Shown piece by piece: positions 54,407 through 62,938 of a stretch of DNA of 64,000 bases (positions within the stretch are counted from its first letter, which is position 1; every line of letters starts with the position of its first letter). The position numbers were made by a program, and so were the translations under genes. Where the stretch lies: the NCBI GenBank assembly GCA_937996235.1, contig CALKVK010000035.1:372001-436000 (forward strand). The letters are read 5' to 3'. The notes beneath the pieces are model-generated. The model was not told where the DNA came from, made no database searches, and saw nothing but the letters and a program-made list of their open reading frames with translations. Origin of the DNA: an uncultured bacterium. Its GTDB lineage: Bacteria > Planctomycetota > JAJSAM01 > JAJVHW01.

Positions 54407-56398
54407 TCACCCCGGTCCCCGCTCCCGGCGCTCGCGGGCCATGCGTTGTGCGATCTGGGCTCCGAGCGCCTGCCACTCCTCGTTGCCCGAGTCCGCGCGC
54501 GCGAGCTGCTCGAGCACGCGCCGGTCCTCGTGCTCCTTCACGAGCCGGCGCAGGCAGTCGCGGCCCTGGAGCTCCAGGTTCTTGCCCGGCGCGCTCGCCA
54601 GCAGCGCCGCGGCGAGCCGTCTCAGCTCGGGCGGGTCGGGCGGGAGCGCCGCGAGCGGGTCGTCGAGGGCGCCCCCGGAGGCGTCCGCCGCGCCGAGCAG
54701 CGCGGCGACGATCTCGACCGCGTCGGGGTGCGTCAGCAGCTCGACGCCGAGCTCCGGGACCTCGGCGAGCAGGGCGGGGCAGCCGAGCAGCGCCTGGAGC
54801 AGTTCGCGCTCCACGGGGGGCAGCGGCCGCGACGGCGGCGCGGCGGCCGCCGGCGACTCCGGAGCGGCGGGCCGTGACGGGCGGGCCGCGACCGCGGCCT
54901 GCGGTTCGTCGTCGGCGCCCACGGCGAGCGCCTCGTACGCCGCGAGGGGCGGCTCGTCGGAGACGGCGCCGGCGCCGCCGGAGAGGCGTGACGGCGGCGT
55001 GCGCTGGGCGCGGGCCGGCTGCGCCGGGGCGCGCGGGGCCGACGCGCCGCGCTGCGCGCGCGCGGCCTGACGTGCCGCGAGCTCCCGCAGGCGCGCGTCC
55101 AGCACCTCGGCCGGGACTCCGAACGCGTCTGCGGTGTGCCGCACGTACAGCGCGCGGCGGATGTCGTCGCGCACGCCCACGAGCGCGGCGAGGACGTCCT
55201 CCGTCGCCGCCGCCAGCCCGGGCACCGACGCGACGTCGTGGCGTGCCCGGCAGCCGTCGACGAGGTGCTCGAACGCCTCGCGGCCGGGCTCGATCGCCGC
55301 GCGGAGCGCGGCGCTGCCGCCCTCCGCGACGAGATCCGCCGGGTCCTTGCCGGGCGGCAGGAGCGCCACGCGCGTCTCGATGCGCTGCGGCAGGAACTCG
55401 GGGATGGCGCGCTCCGCGGCGCGGCGCCCGGCGTCGTCGCCGTCGTACACGAGCCAGAGCCGCTTGACGTGTGTGGAGAGCAGCTGCGCCTGGTCGTGCG
55501 TGAGCGCCGTCCCGAGCCCCGCCACGGCCACCGGCCACCCTGCCTGGTGCGCCATGATGACGTCGGTGTAGCCCTCCATCACCGCGCCCTCGCCGGTCTT
55601 GCGCATCGCGTCGCGCGCGAGGTGCAGCGCGTAGAGGTGGCGCCCCTTCTTGAAGAGCTCCGTCTCGGGCGAGTTCAGGTACTTCGGCTCGTCGTTCCCG
55701 AGGGTCCGCGCGCCGAACGCGATCACGCGTCCCTGGCCGTCGCAGATCGGGAAGATCACGCGGTCGCGGAAACGGTCCCAGACGCGGGTCTCGGCGGCTC
55801 GCGCCGCGCCGTCGTGGCCCTCGTCGTCGGCCTCGCGCCGCACGGCGAGCCCCGCGTCGACCAGGTCGTCGATGCCGAAGCCGCCGGACTCCGCCGCCCG
55901 CAGCAGGTTGTCCCAGCCGCGCGGCGCATACCCGAGCCGGAAGGTCAGCGCCGTCGCGCCCTCGATGCCGCGGCGCTTCAGATAGGCGCGCGCGGCGGCC
56001 CCGCGCGGGCCGCGCAGCTCGGCCTGGAACGTGCGGCACGCCCACTCGTTGACGTCGCGCAGGCGCTGCGCCCGCGCCGCGGCTGCGGCGGCCTCGGGAC
56101 TCTCCGGCTCCACCTGGATCCCCGCCTCGCGCGCGAGCCGGCGGACGGCCTCGGGGAAGGGGATGCGCTCGTGCCGCTCGACGAACGAGAACACGTTCCC
56201 CGACTCGCCGCAGCCGAAGCACTTCCACGTGGACGTCTCGCGCCAGACGTAGAACGACGGCGTCTTCTCGTCGTGGAACGGGCAGCGGCCCTTGTGCGTC
56301 TTCCCCGCGCGCTTCAGGGAGACGTAGCGGCCGACGACATCGACGATGTCGACGGCCTGACGGATCGACTCCAGGACGTCTTCGGGGATGCGGCTCAC
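54407..56398 (-). CDS. dnaG: DNA primase (DnaG)
   Basis: 663 residues. CHC2 zinc finger with C39, H42, C60, C63. Catalytic core with VIAFGARTLGNDEPKYLNSPET, TOPRIM motifs VMEGYTDV and YDGDDAGRRA. An Ala/Pro-rich linker leads to a C-terminal helical domain for helicase contact. The GTG start at 56398 gives the usual MSRIPED-like N-terminus. TACGAT at 56419-56424 (minus strand), 20 bases upstream, is a possible -10. Confidence 0.96.
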   Translation of the reverse strand: MSRIPEDVLESIRQAVDIVDVVGRYVSLKRAGKTHKGRCPFHDEKTPSFYVWRETSTWKCFGCGESGNVFSFVERHERIPFPEAVRRLAREAGIQVEPESPEAAAAAARAQRLRDVNEWACRTFQAELRGPRGAAARAYLKRRGIEGATALTFRLGYAPRGWDNLLRAAESGGFGIDDLVDAGLAVRREADDEGHDGAARAAETRVWDRFRDRVIFPICDGQGRVIAFGARTLGNDEPKYLNSPETELFKKGRHLYALHLARDAMRKTGEGAVMEGYTDVIMAHQAGWPVAVAGLGTALTHDQAQLLSTHVKRLWLVYDGDDAGRRAAERAIPEFLPQRIETRVALLPPGKDPADLVAEGGSAALRAAIEPGREAFEHLVDGCRARHDVASVPGLAAATEDVLAALVGVRDDIRRALYVRHTADAFGVPAEVLDARLRELAARQAARAQRGASAPRAPAQPARAQRTPPSRLSGGAGAVSDEPPLAAYEALAVGADDEPQAAVAARPSRPAAPESPAAAAPPSRPLPPVERELLQALLGCPALLAEVPELGVELLTHPDAVEIVAALLGAADASGGALDDPLAALPPDPPELRRLAAALLASAPGKNLELQGRDCLRRLVKEHEDRRVLEQLARADSGNEEWQALGAQIAQRMARERRERGPG

Positions 56399-56491
56399 GG
56401 CGGTCCGGCGGGCCCCGGATCGTACCGCGGCACGCGGACACGTGCCGCATCGCCTCCGCACGCTGCGGCGCCCGCGACGCGCACCCCGGGG

Positions 56492-57130
56492 TCAGCGCGC
56501 GCGTCGCGCCCAGGGCGGGACCAGCAGTCCGACCAGCACGCCGACCGGCGCGGGCGGCGGCGGCCGTCCCTCGGCACGCGCGAGCAGCACGGCCACCTCC
56601 ACGCTGCCGTCGCCGCGCACGCCGGCGCGCGCGTCCAGCCAGGCGTGGAGCGTCCACAGCGCGCGCGGCCCGCGGCAACGGGCGGGCCACGGCCCCACCG
56701 CGGCCCGCCGGAGCACCTCGAGCCCGGCTGCGCGCGCGACGGGCTCGAGCGCCGCCGCGCCCGCGTTCGTGACCACCGTGTGGAGCAGCACGCAGCCGCC
56801 GGGAGCGATGCACCGTGCGGCCTCGGCGAGGACGTCCCCGAGCCGCCGCTCGTCCGCGGTGGTCGCGCCCCGCAGGCGCAGCACGACGGCCGAGACGGCC
56901 CCGCTCGCCACGGGGAGCGCCTCGGGACGCCCCCGCACGCCGGCGGCGTCGCACGCGGGTCCCACCTCGAGCGCGGAAGGCGTCGCGTGCGCCGCGTCCG
57001 GCGCGGGCGGGAGATCGGGACCGGCGTCGTCCGCGACCGCGACCACACGCTGCCCGAGCGCTCCGGCGAGGCGCCGCAGCACCCGGGCGGAGCGGTGTGC
57101 GGCGTAGCCGGGTGAGTTCAGATCGCCCAC
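56492..57130 (-). CDS. Diverged class I methyltransferase-like protein
   Basis: 212 residues from the GTG at 57130. Segments resemble motifs after the SAM site in type 11 methyltransferases (EALPVASGAVSAVVLRL, then EAARCIAPGGCVLLHTVV). The N-terminal glycine-rich SAM loop is not clear, so binding may be lost. A hydrophobic, Pro-rich end (PVGVLVGLLVPPW) is unusual. Overlaps the DUF420 gene by 13 bases, arguing for coupled translation. Could also be an inactive remnant. Confidence 0.5.
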   Translation of the reverse strand: MGDLNSPGYAAHRSARVLRRLAGALGQRVVAVADDAGPDLPPAPDAAHATPSALEVGPACDAAGVRGRPEALPVASGAVSAVVLRLRGATTADERRLGDVLAEAARCIAPGGCVLLHTVVTNAGAAALEPVARAAGLEVLRRAAVGPWPARCRGPRALWTLHAWLDARAGVRGDGSVEVAVLLARAEGRPPPPAPVGVLVGLLVPPWARRAR

Positions 57131-57480
57131 ATGAACACGAACCCGACGGTGCGCAGCGCGAGCGCCGCCTGCGCGAACCCGCGGTGCGCGCGACGGACGC
57201 GCGCGGAGCCGCCGCGGAGCATCTGGATGCCGAGCGGCAGGACCACGAGGTACAGCACCGTCGCGAGCACCGACGCCCCGATGTGCACCCACTGGGGCAC
57301 GGTCCACTCGTGCGAGAAGGTCATCCCGATCACATCGCGGCTGAACTCGAGGATCAGCACGAGCGCGAGGTCGATCCCCATCCCCGCGAGGACCAGCGGC
57401 ACGTGGGCGCGCCGGCGCCTCCGCATCAGGAAGCCCGCGGCGATGAGCAGATAGCCGAGGGTCGCGAGGGCCTTGAACAC
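57118..57480 (-). CDS. DUF420-family membrane protein
   Basis: 120 residues from the GTG at 57480 (GGAG nine bases upstream). Four membrane helices with conserved histidines in FSHEWTVPQWVHIGASV and RRAHRGFAQ. The family is often near cytochrome oxidase assembly genes and may bind copper or heme. This copy is at the short end for the family. The long frame upstream is a shadow of the kinase gene. Confidence 0.75.
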   Translation of the reverse strand: MFKALATLGYLLIAAGFLMRRRRRAHVPLVLAGMGIDLALVLILEFSRDVIGMTFSHEWTVPQWVHIGASVLATVLYLVVLPLGIQMLRGGSARVRRAHRGFAQAALALRTVGFVFMWAI

Positions 57481-57615
57481 GCCGCGTCTCCGGGGGGTCG
57501 GGTGCCCGGGATGGTCGCCCCGCCGCGCGCGTCGCGGAAGTTCGGGTCGGCCGCGCGGCGCCCGCCGTCGGTCGCCGGGATTGAGCCGGAGCCTGCCGGA
57601 GTCCGATGGAGATGC

Positions 57616-59265
57616 GTGGCAGCACAGGCCCAGCCGGGAGGGACCGGGGTCGGTGCGCGTCCGGACCTCGCGGGGACGGCGCGCGTCGCCGATCTCGAGC
57701 GCCAGGTCGCGACGCTCCTCCGGGAGCGGGCGGAGCACGCGGCCGCCGTGCAGGCGGAGCTCCAGCGTCTGAGCGCGCTCTACGACGATCTGCGCGGGGA
57801 CCTCGAGACGGCCCGACGCGAGCGCGATGGCGCGCTCGAGAGCGTGCGGGCGGAGCGCGAGGCGCGCGCGCGGGAGACCCTCGAGCTCGCAGAGCGCCTC
57901 GACGAGGCGGCGGTCCGCGAGCAGGCCCTGCGCGAGTCGGCCGCCGCGGACTCGCTCCAGCGCTTCGTCGCGGAGCGTCTCGACCTCGCCGTCCACGAGT
58001 ACCGCGAGCTGGCTCCGGGCGAACTGCCGGAGGTGCCCGGGTTCCGCGTACACGAGCCGCTCGGCCGCGGCGGCATGGCGTCGGTGTTCCGCGCAGAGCG
58101 CCTGGAGGACGGTGCCGAGGTGGCGCTGAAGCTCCTGCACGGCAGCCCCGGGCAGGAGCGCACGCGCACGGAGCTGTTCCTGCGCGAGGCGGCGCTGACG
58201 CTCCAGCTCGACCATCCGGGGCTCCTGCGCGCGCTCGACGCCGGCGACTGTGTGCACGGCCCCTACCTCGTGCTGCCGCTCGTCGATGGACGCAGCCTCG
58301 CGATGCGGGTGCGCCGCGACGGGCCGCTCCCGGAGGCCGAGGTCCTCTCGATCGCGTCGTCCATCGGACGCGCGCTGCGCTTCTGCGCCCGCCTCGGACT
58401 GACGCACCGCGACGTCAAGCCCAGCAACCTGCTGCAAGGGCGCGACGGCCGCGTGCTGCTCTCGGACTTCGGGCTCGCGGCGCTGACGACGGGCGACGCC
58501 GGCCGGCCGTACGGCTCCCCCGGGTACGCGGCGCCGGAGCAGATGGTCGCCCCGGACACGGTCGACGAGCGCGCCGACATCTACGCGTTCGGCTGCTCCC
58601 TCTGGCACCTGCTCGTCGGACGCCGGCCGTTCCCCGGCACCCCGCGCGAGTCCTTCGACGCGGCGCGGATCAACGACCTGCCGGATCCGCGCGACGAGGG
58701 CGCAGAGGTCTCGCACGGGCTCGCGCAGGTGCTGCGGCGCATGGGCCGCTGCGAGCGCGACCGGCGCTATCGCTCCTGGGACGAGTGCCTGCTCGACATC
58801 GCGCTGGTCGAGCGCGGCAACCCGCCGCTCGCCGCGCACCTCGCCGACGTCGTCGGCGCGACGCCCCCCGACCACGGCGACCCGGAGCCCGTGCCGCCGG
58901 CACCGCCCCCGGAGCCGCCCGTCGCCGCGCCCGCCGCGGACCCGCACCCGGCACCGGGGCCGGAGGCGACGCACGGCGACGAGCCGACGGCCGCCCCGGT
59001 GGGCGCGGTCCAGCGCGCGGTGGAGCGGCTCCCGCGCCACGTGCGCCTGCCGCTGGCGGCGACTCTTGCCGCGCTCGTCGCGCTCGCGCTCGGACGCGGC
59101 TGCGCGCCCTCTCCCGCGGACGCGCTCGTCGACCGGGCCCGCGCACTCGTCCGCGAGGGGCGCGCGGCGGAGGCGTCGGCCGCGCTGCGCGCCGCGGCCG
59201 AGCTCGTCGGCCCGGACGACGCCGCGCGCCTCGCGCGGGAAGCCGACGACCTCGACGCGCGCTGA
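57616..59265 (+). CDS. Membrane-anchored Ser/Thr protein kinase with N-terminal coiled coil
   Basis: 549 residues from the GTG at 57616 (GGAG upstream). An unusual N-terminal coiled coil (~22-128) precedes a Hanks-type kinase domain (~143-400): GRGGMASV loop, K172 (VALKLL), HRDVKPSN with D266, DFG 284-286, APE 306-308. All catalytic residues are intact. A Pro-rich linker (~415-460) leads to one membrane helix (~478-494) and a short C-terminal helical part (RALVREGRAAEASAALRAAAEL). The usual order in bacteria has the kinase domain first. Confidence 0.9.
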   Translation: MAAQAQPGGTGVGARPDLAGTARVADLERQVATLLRERAEHAAAVQAELQRLSALYDDLRGDLETARRERDGALESVRAEREARARETLELAERLDEAAVREQALRESAAADSLQRFVAERLDLAVHEYRELAPGELPEVPGFRVHEPLGRGGMASVFRAERLEDGAEVALKLLHGSPGQERTRTELFLREAALTLQLDHPGLLRALDAGDCVHGPYLVLPLVDGRSLAMRVRRDGPLPEAEVLSIASSIGRALRFCARLGLTHRDVKPSNLLQGRDGRVLLSDFGLAALTTGDAGRPYGSPGYAAPEQMVAPDTVDERADIYAFGCSLWHLLVGRRPFPGTPRESFDAARINDLPDPRDEGAEVSHGLAQVLRRMGRCERDRRYRSWDECLLDIALVERGNPPLAAHLADVVGATPPDHGDPEPVPPAPPPEPPVAAPAADPHPAPGPEATHGDEPTAAPVGAVQRAVERLPRHVRLPLAATLAALVALALGRGCAPSPADALVDRARALVREGRAAEASAALRAAAELVGPDDAARLAREADDLDAR

Positions 59266-59277
59266 CGCCGGCCGACC

Positions 59278-59305
59278 TTGACGGACGTAAAGCGAGCCTT
59301 ACGTA
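59278..59305 (+). promoter_or_regulatory. Promoter with embedded operator-like palindrome, in the kinase-helicase gap
   Basis: TTGACG (59278-59283) matches the sigma70 -35 at five of six positions. TACGTA (59300-59305) lies 16 bases further. Between them is a perfect inverted repeat ACGTAA (59285-59290)/TTACGT (59299-59304) with an 8-base centre. A repressor or activator site inside a promoter is the simplest reading. Confidence 0.5.
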
Positions 59306-59312
59306 TCCGCGC

Positions 59313-59540
59313 CCGCGCCGAGCCTGACCCCCGCGGCACGCGCGTTGCAAAAGGAGCGTCGTTCCCGCTCGGGGACAGACAGGCAAGTCCCCCTCACGAG
59401 GGAGAAGCGCTCTCCGTGGGGTCCGGGGCCGGCATCCGGGGTGACCGCCCGTGTGGGCGGGGCGGCGCGAGCCGTCGGGACCCCACCACGGTGTGCCGGT
59501 CCCGGTCCGGGACGACGCCCGCCGCGCGCTTCGCGCGGCG
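59313..59540 (+). ncRNA. Candidate structured non-coding RNA
   Basis: The 299-bp gap between the kinase stop and the helicase start holds nested, mutually compatible helices. A closing stem is 59334-59341/59491-59498 (8 bp, one G-U). Hairpins are 59354-59358/59366-59370, 59371-59376/59387-59392 (GGGGAC/GTCCCC) and 59401-59405/59411-59415. A 9-bp stem 59416-59424/59478-59486 encloses 59445-59450/59455-59460 (GTGT loop) and 59463-59466/59471-59474 capped by GCGA, a GNRA tetraloop. An 8-bp hairpin at 59521-59539 may end it. It does not match the conserved cores I know for RNase P, tmRNA, SRP, 6S or common riboswitches. Exact ends are uncertain, and GC richness makes chance stems likelier. Confidence 0.45.
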
Positions 59541-59552
59541 CCGCGCGCGCCC

Positions 59553-59558
59553 CACAAT
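59553..59558 (+). promoter_or_regulatory. Leaderless-type -10 box CACAAT for the DEAD-box helicase
   Basis: CACAAT, four of six bases of TATAAT, lies exactly six bases before the GTG. No Shine-Dalgarno. Confidence 0.4.
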
Positions 59559-59564
59559 CGCGGC

Positions 59565-60872
59565 GTGACAGCGACCTTCGCCGAACTCGGCGTCCCGGCG
59601 GCGCTCCTCGCGGCGCTCGAGCGGACCGGGGTGCACGCGCCCTTCCCGGTCCAGACGCGCGCCCTCCCGCCGGCCCTCGCCGGGGACGACCTGCTCGTCT
59701 CGGCCGAGACCGGCAGCGGCAAGACGCTCGTGTTCCTGCTCGCCGCGGGCGCGCACCTCGGCGACGCGCGCGCCACGAGGCCGCGCGCCGTCGTCCTGGC
59801 GCCGACCCGCGAACTGGCCGCGCAGATCGCGCGCGTCGCGTCGACGCTGTTCGCGGAGACCGGCCTGCGCGTCGCGCTGCTCGCCGGAGGCGCGCCCGTC
59901 GCACCGCAGATCCGCACGCTGCGGTCGGGGAGCGACATCGTCGTCGCCACGCCGGGGCGCCTGCTCGACGTCGCGCGGCGCGGCGCGTTCGACGCGGGCG
60001 CCGTGGCGCTGCTCGTCATCGACGAGGCCGACCGCATGCTCGACCTCGGGTTCCTGCCCGACGTGCGCCGCTGCGTCGCGCTGCTCCCCGCCGCGCGCCA
60101 GACGCTGCTCCTCTCGGCGACGCTCCCGGCGGAGGTCGAGGAACTCGCCGCCGGACTCCTGCGCGACCCCGTGCGCGTGCGGGCCGAGTCCGAGGAGGCG
60201 CGCCCGCTCCCGCACGGGATCACACACGTCGCCCACGTCGTGCGCGTGCCGCTCAAGACCGACCTGCTCGAGGTGCTCCTGCGCGGCGAGGACGTGGGGC
60301 GCGCGCTGGTGTTCACGTCGAGCCGCCGCAGGGCGGCCGTGCTCGCGTCGGAGCTGGCCCGGCGCGGCGTGGCGAGCGACGCGCTGCACGCCGGCCGCAG
60401 CCAGGAGGACCGCGACGCCGCACTCGCGGCGTTCCGTGGGGGCGCGCTGCGCGCGCTCGTCGCCACCGACCTCGCGGAGCGCGGCCTCGACCTGCCCGGC
60501 CTCACGCACGTCGTGAACTTCGATCTGCCCGGCACGGCGGACCGCTACGCCCACCGCGTGGGCCGCACGGCGCGCGCGTTCGGCACGGGGAGCGCGATCA
60601 CGCTCTGCGCCCCCGCCGAGGAGCCGGCGCTCGACGCCCTCGCGGCCGCGCTGGGCGTCGCGATCGGGCGCGCGCGGGTCGCGGGCTTCGAGTACGAGGC
60701 CCGCCCGCGCGGCCGCGACCCGTTCGTCGAGGAGCGCCGCGCGCACGCCGCGGCCCGCGACGCGGTGCGCCCGAAGCGCCGCCGCGCGCCTTCGCCGGAG
60801 CGCCAGCGTCAGCAGTTCTGGGAGCGCGCCCGCGAGCGCCGCCGCGACACGCGCGGCCCCGGGCGCGGCTGA
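59565..60872 (+). CDS. DEAD-box ATP-dependent RNA helicase
   Basis: 435 residues from the GTG at 59565. Q motif (TFAELGVP...FPVQ), motif I AETGSGKT (47-54), PTREL, ATPGR, DEAD in VIDEADRMLD, SAT in LLSATLP, RGLD and HRVGRTAR. A basic C-terminal tail (RPKRRRAPSPERQR) probably adds RNA binding. The family acts in ribosome assembly, RNA decay or cold adaptation; which applies here is unknown. Confidence 0.95.
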   Translation: MTATFAELGVPAALLAALERTGVHAPFPVQTRALPPALAGDDLLVSAETGSGKTLVFLLAAGAHLGDARATRPRAVVLAPTRELAAQIARVASTLFAETGLRVALLAGGAPVAPQIRTLRSGSDIVVATPGRLLDVARRGAFDAGAVALLVIDEADRMLDLGFLPDVRRCVALLPAARQTLLLSATLPAEVEELAAGLLRDPVRVRAESEEARPLPHGITHVAHVVRVPLKTDLLEVLLRGEDVGRALVFTSSRRRAAVLASELARRGVASDALHAGRSQEDRDAALAAFRGGALRALVATDLAERGLDLPGLTHVVNFDLPGTADRYAHRVGRTARAFGTGSAITLCAPAEEPALDALAAALGVAIGRARVAGFEYEARPRGRDPFVEERRAHAAARDAVRPKRRRAPSPERQRQQFWERARERRRDTRGPGRG

Positions 60873-60943
60873 GCGCCGCGGGTCCGCACACGGCACGGAG
60901 CCGAACCGCGGCGGCCACGCGAGACCTGGAGCCCGCGCCTCGG

Positions 60944-60949
60944 TAGACT
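60944..60949 (+). promoter_or_regulatory. Possible -10 box TAGACT for the ABC transporter genes
   Basis: TAGACT lies 53 bases before the binding-protein ATG; same hexamer as at moxR and rpoD. No good -35. Confidence 0.35.
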
Positions 60950-61002
60950 CGCCCCGTCGCACGCCCCGCGCCGCGACCGCGTCCCGAAGGAGACGGAGCC
61001 CC

Positions 61003-62931
61003 ATGGCCGAGGCCTCGACCAAGCTGCAGGTGCTGAACGCGTGCCTGCTGTCCGCCCTGCTGCTGACGACGACCACGATGACGTGCTCGCACTCGCGCCT
61101 CGAGTCGCGCGTGATCGAGCTGCGCGACATGGTCGAGAAGCGTGGTCCCGGAGACTCCCGGACGGGCCCGCCGCGCGAAGCCGGGAGCGCGCGCACGCCG
61201 GGCGTGTCCTCCGGAGTCGTGGAGAGCGGCTGGGGAGGGCGCCGCGCGGAGGTGCTCTACGTGGAGGGCGCGGTCGAGAACGCGCCGCTGCGCCTCGACG
61301 AGAAGCCGCAGCCGCAGAACGACTGGTACGTCAGCCGTCAGCACTCGCCGCCGAGCAGCCTCAGCTACTACACGACGAACGAGGGCCAGACCTCGATCCT
61401 GAACCGCTACATCCTCGGGCGGATGATGGACATCGACCCGGACGACCTCTCGAAGGTCATGCCGGAGCTGGCGACGTCCTGGGAGGTGGCCGACGACCAC
61501 CTGACCTACACGTACCACCTGCGCAAGGGCGTCCAGTTCGCCGACGGGCGCCCCTTCACGTCCGCCGACGTGAAGTTCGCGTTCGACGTCATGCGCGACC
61601 CTGCGGTCGAGGCGGACCACCTGCGCACGGAGTTCGAGGACGTGGTCTCGCTCGAGACGCCCGACCCGCACACGGTCGTCGTGCGCTACCGGAAGCTGTA
61701 CTGGGCGGGGCTCTACGGCGTGGGCTTCTCGCTACGCGTGCTGAACAAGGGCTGGTACGAGGAGCAGATCCCGCACTTCGCGGCGATGCACGACATCGCG
61801 GAGTACTCGACGGAGCCCGGGAAGCCGGGATTCGGCAAGGTCTTCAACGAGATCCGCATCCCGTGCCCGGGCACGGGCCCGTACTACCTCGCCGACGAGA
61901 AGGACGCGAACGACGAGTACGTGCGCCTCGTCCAGAACCCGTTCTGGTTCGGGATCCAGGTGCATCCCACCTGGTACAACTTCACCGAGTACCGCGAGAT
62001 CTACATCTCCGACGACATCGCCGCATTCGAGTCGTTCCGCAAGGGCGAGTTCGACGTGATGGTCGTGGACGCGGACCGCTGGGACGACAACCTCAGCAAG
62101 GACCCGACGATCACGTCGCGCGCGAACTACTTCCAGTACGACCACGTCGGGCTCGGGTACTCGTTCATCGCCTGGAACTGCCGGCGGCCGCCGTTCGACG
62201 ACGCCCGCGTGCGCACCGCGATGACGCACCTGGTCAACCGTCAGTGGATCGTCGACGAGCTCGAGCGCGGCCGCGGCCAGGTCGCGGTGCTGCCGTTCAA
62301 GCCGGTGTACCCGATCTACGACACGTCGCTGAAGCCGCACGCGTACGACCTGCAGCGCGCGAAGGAGCTGCTCGCGGAGGCCGGCTGGACCGACAGCGAC
62401 GGCGACGGCGTCCTCGACCGCGACGGCGTGCGCTTCGAGTGGGAGCTCAAGATCCCGTCGTCGCGCGACTTCTTCGTGCGCGTCTCCGGCGCCATCGAGG
62501 ACGCGTGCAACAAGGTGGGCATCCGCATGTCGCGGCGCCCGCTCGAGTGGGCGACGTTCATCCAGGACCTCGACGAGCGGCGCTTCGACGCCGTGTTCCT
62601 CTACAACTCGTTCTCGAGCCCCTGGATCGACCCGTACGACAGCTACCACAGCTCCGCCGACCGGCCGCGCGGCGGGAACACGCCGGGCTGGCGCGACGCG
62701 GAGGTGGACGCGCTCCTGAAGCAGATGCGCGAGGAGTTCGACGAGCAGAAGCGCATCGCGCTCTTCCACCGCTTCGACCGCAAGTACTACGACGCGCAGC
62801 CGGAGACGCTGCTGACGCACGGACTCGTCTGCGTGCTGCAGGACAAGCGCTTCGAGGGCGTGCGCGTGCGCCCCACCGGGCTGCGCTTCTTCGACTTCTG
62901 GGTCAAGTCCGAGAACGTGCGGCACAAGTAG
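61003..62931 (+). CDS. ABC transporter substrate-binding protein, family 5 (peptide/DppA-OppA type)
   Basis: 642 residues. The N-terminus has a hydrophobic anchor or signal (LNACLLSALLLTTTTMTC) followed by a short coiled coil and a linker. The binding domain spans ~85-640: MPELATSWEVADDHLTYTYHLRKGVQFADGRPFTSADVKFAFD is the family hallmark, with IPCPGTGPYYL, RTAMTHLVNRQWIV and AKELLAEAGW following. Probably membrane-tethered. GGAG lies 13 bases before the ATG. The permease gene starts 7 bases downstream. Confidence 0.92.
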   Translation: MAEASTKLQVLNACLLSALLLTTTTMTCSHSRLESRVIELRDMVEKRGPGDSRTGPPREAGSARTPGVSSGVVESGWGGRRAEVLYVEGAVENAPLRLDEKPQPQNDWYVSRQHSPPSSLSYYTTNEGQTSILNRYILGRMMDIDPDDLSKVMPELATSWEVADDHLTYTYHLRKGVQFADGRPFTSADVKFAFDVMRDPAVEADHLRTEFEDVVSLETPDPHTVVVRYRKLYWAGLYGVGFSLRVLNKGWYEEQIPHFAAMHDIAEYSTEPGKPGFGKVFNEIRIPCPGTGPYYLADEKDANDEYVRLVQNPFWFGIQVHPTWYNFTEYREIYISDDIAAFESFRKGEFDVMVVDADRWDDNLSKDPTITSRANYFQYDHVGLGYSFIAWNCRRPPFDDARVRTAMTHLVNRQWIVDELERGRGQVAVLPFKPVYPIYDTSLKPHAYDLQRAKELLAEAGWTDSDGDGVLDRDGVRFEWELKIPSSRDFFVRVSGAIEDACNKVGIRMSRRPLEWATFIQDLDERRFDAVFLYNSFSSPWIDPYDSYHSSADRPRGGNTPGWRDAEVDALLKQMREEFDEQKRIALFHRFDRKYYDAQPETLLTHGLVCVLQDKRFEGVRVRPTGLRFFDFWVKSENVRHK

Positions 62932-62938
62932 CGGGCGG

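Noticed and set aside
59278..59568. 96-codon frame in the kinase-helicase gap
   Set aside because: No family motif, Arg/Gly-rich composition like other shadows, and it crosses all the candidate RNA helices.
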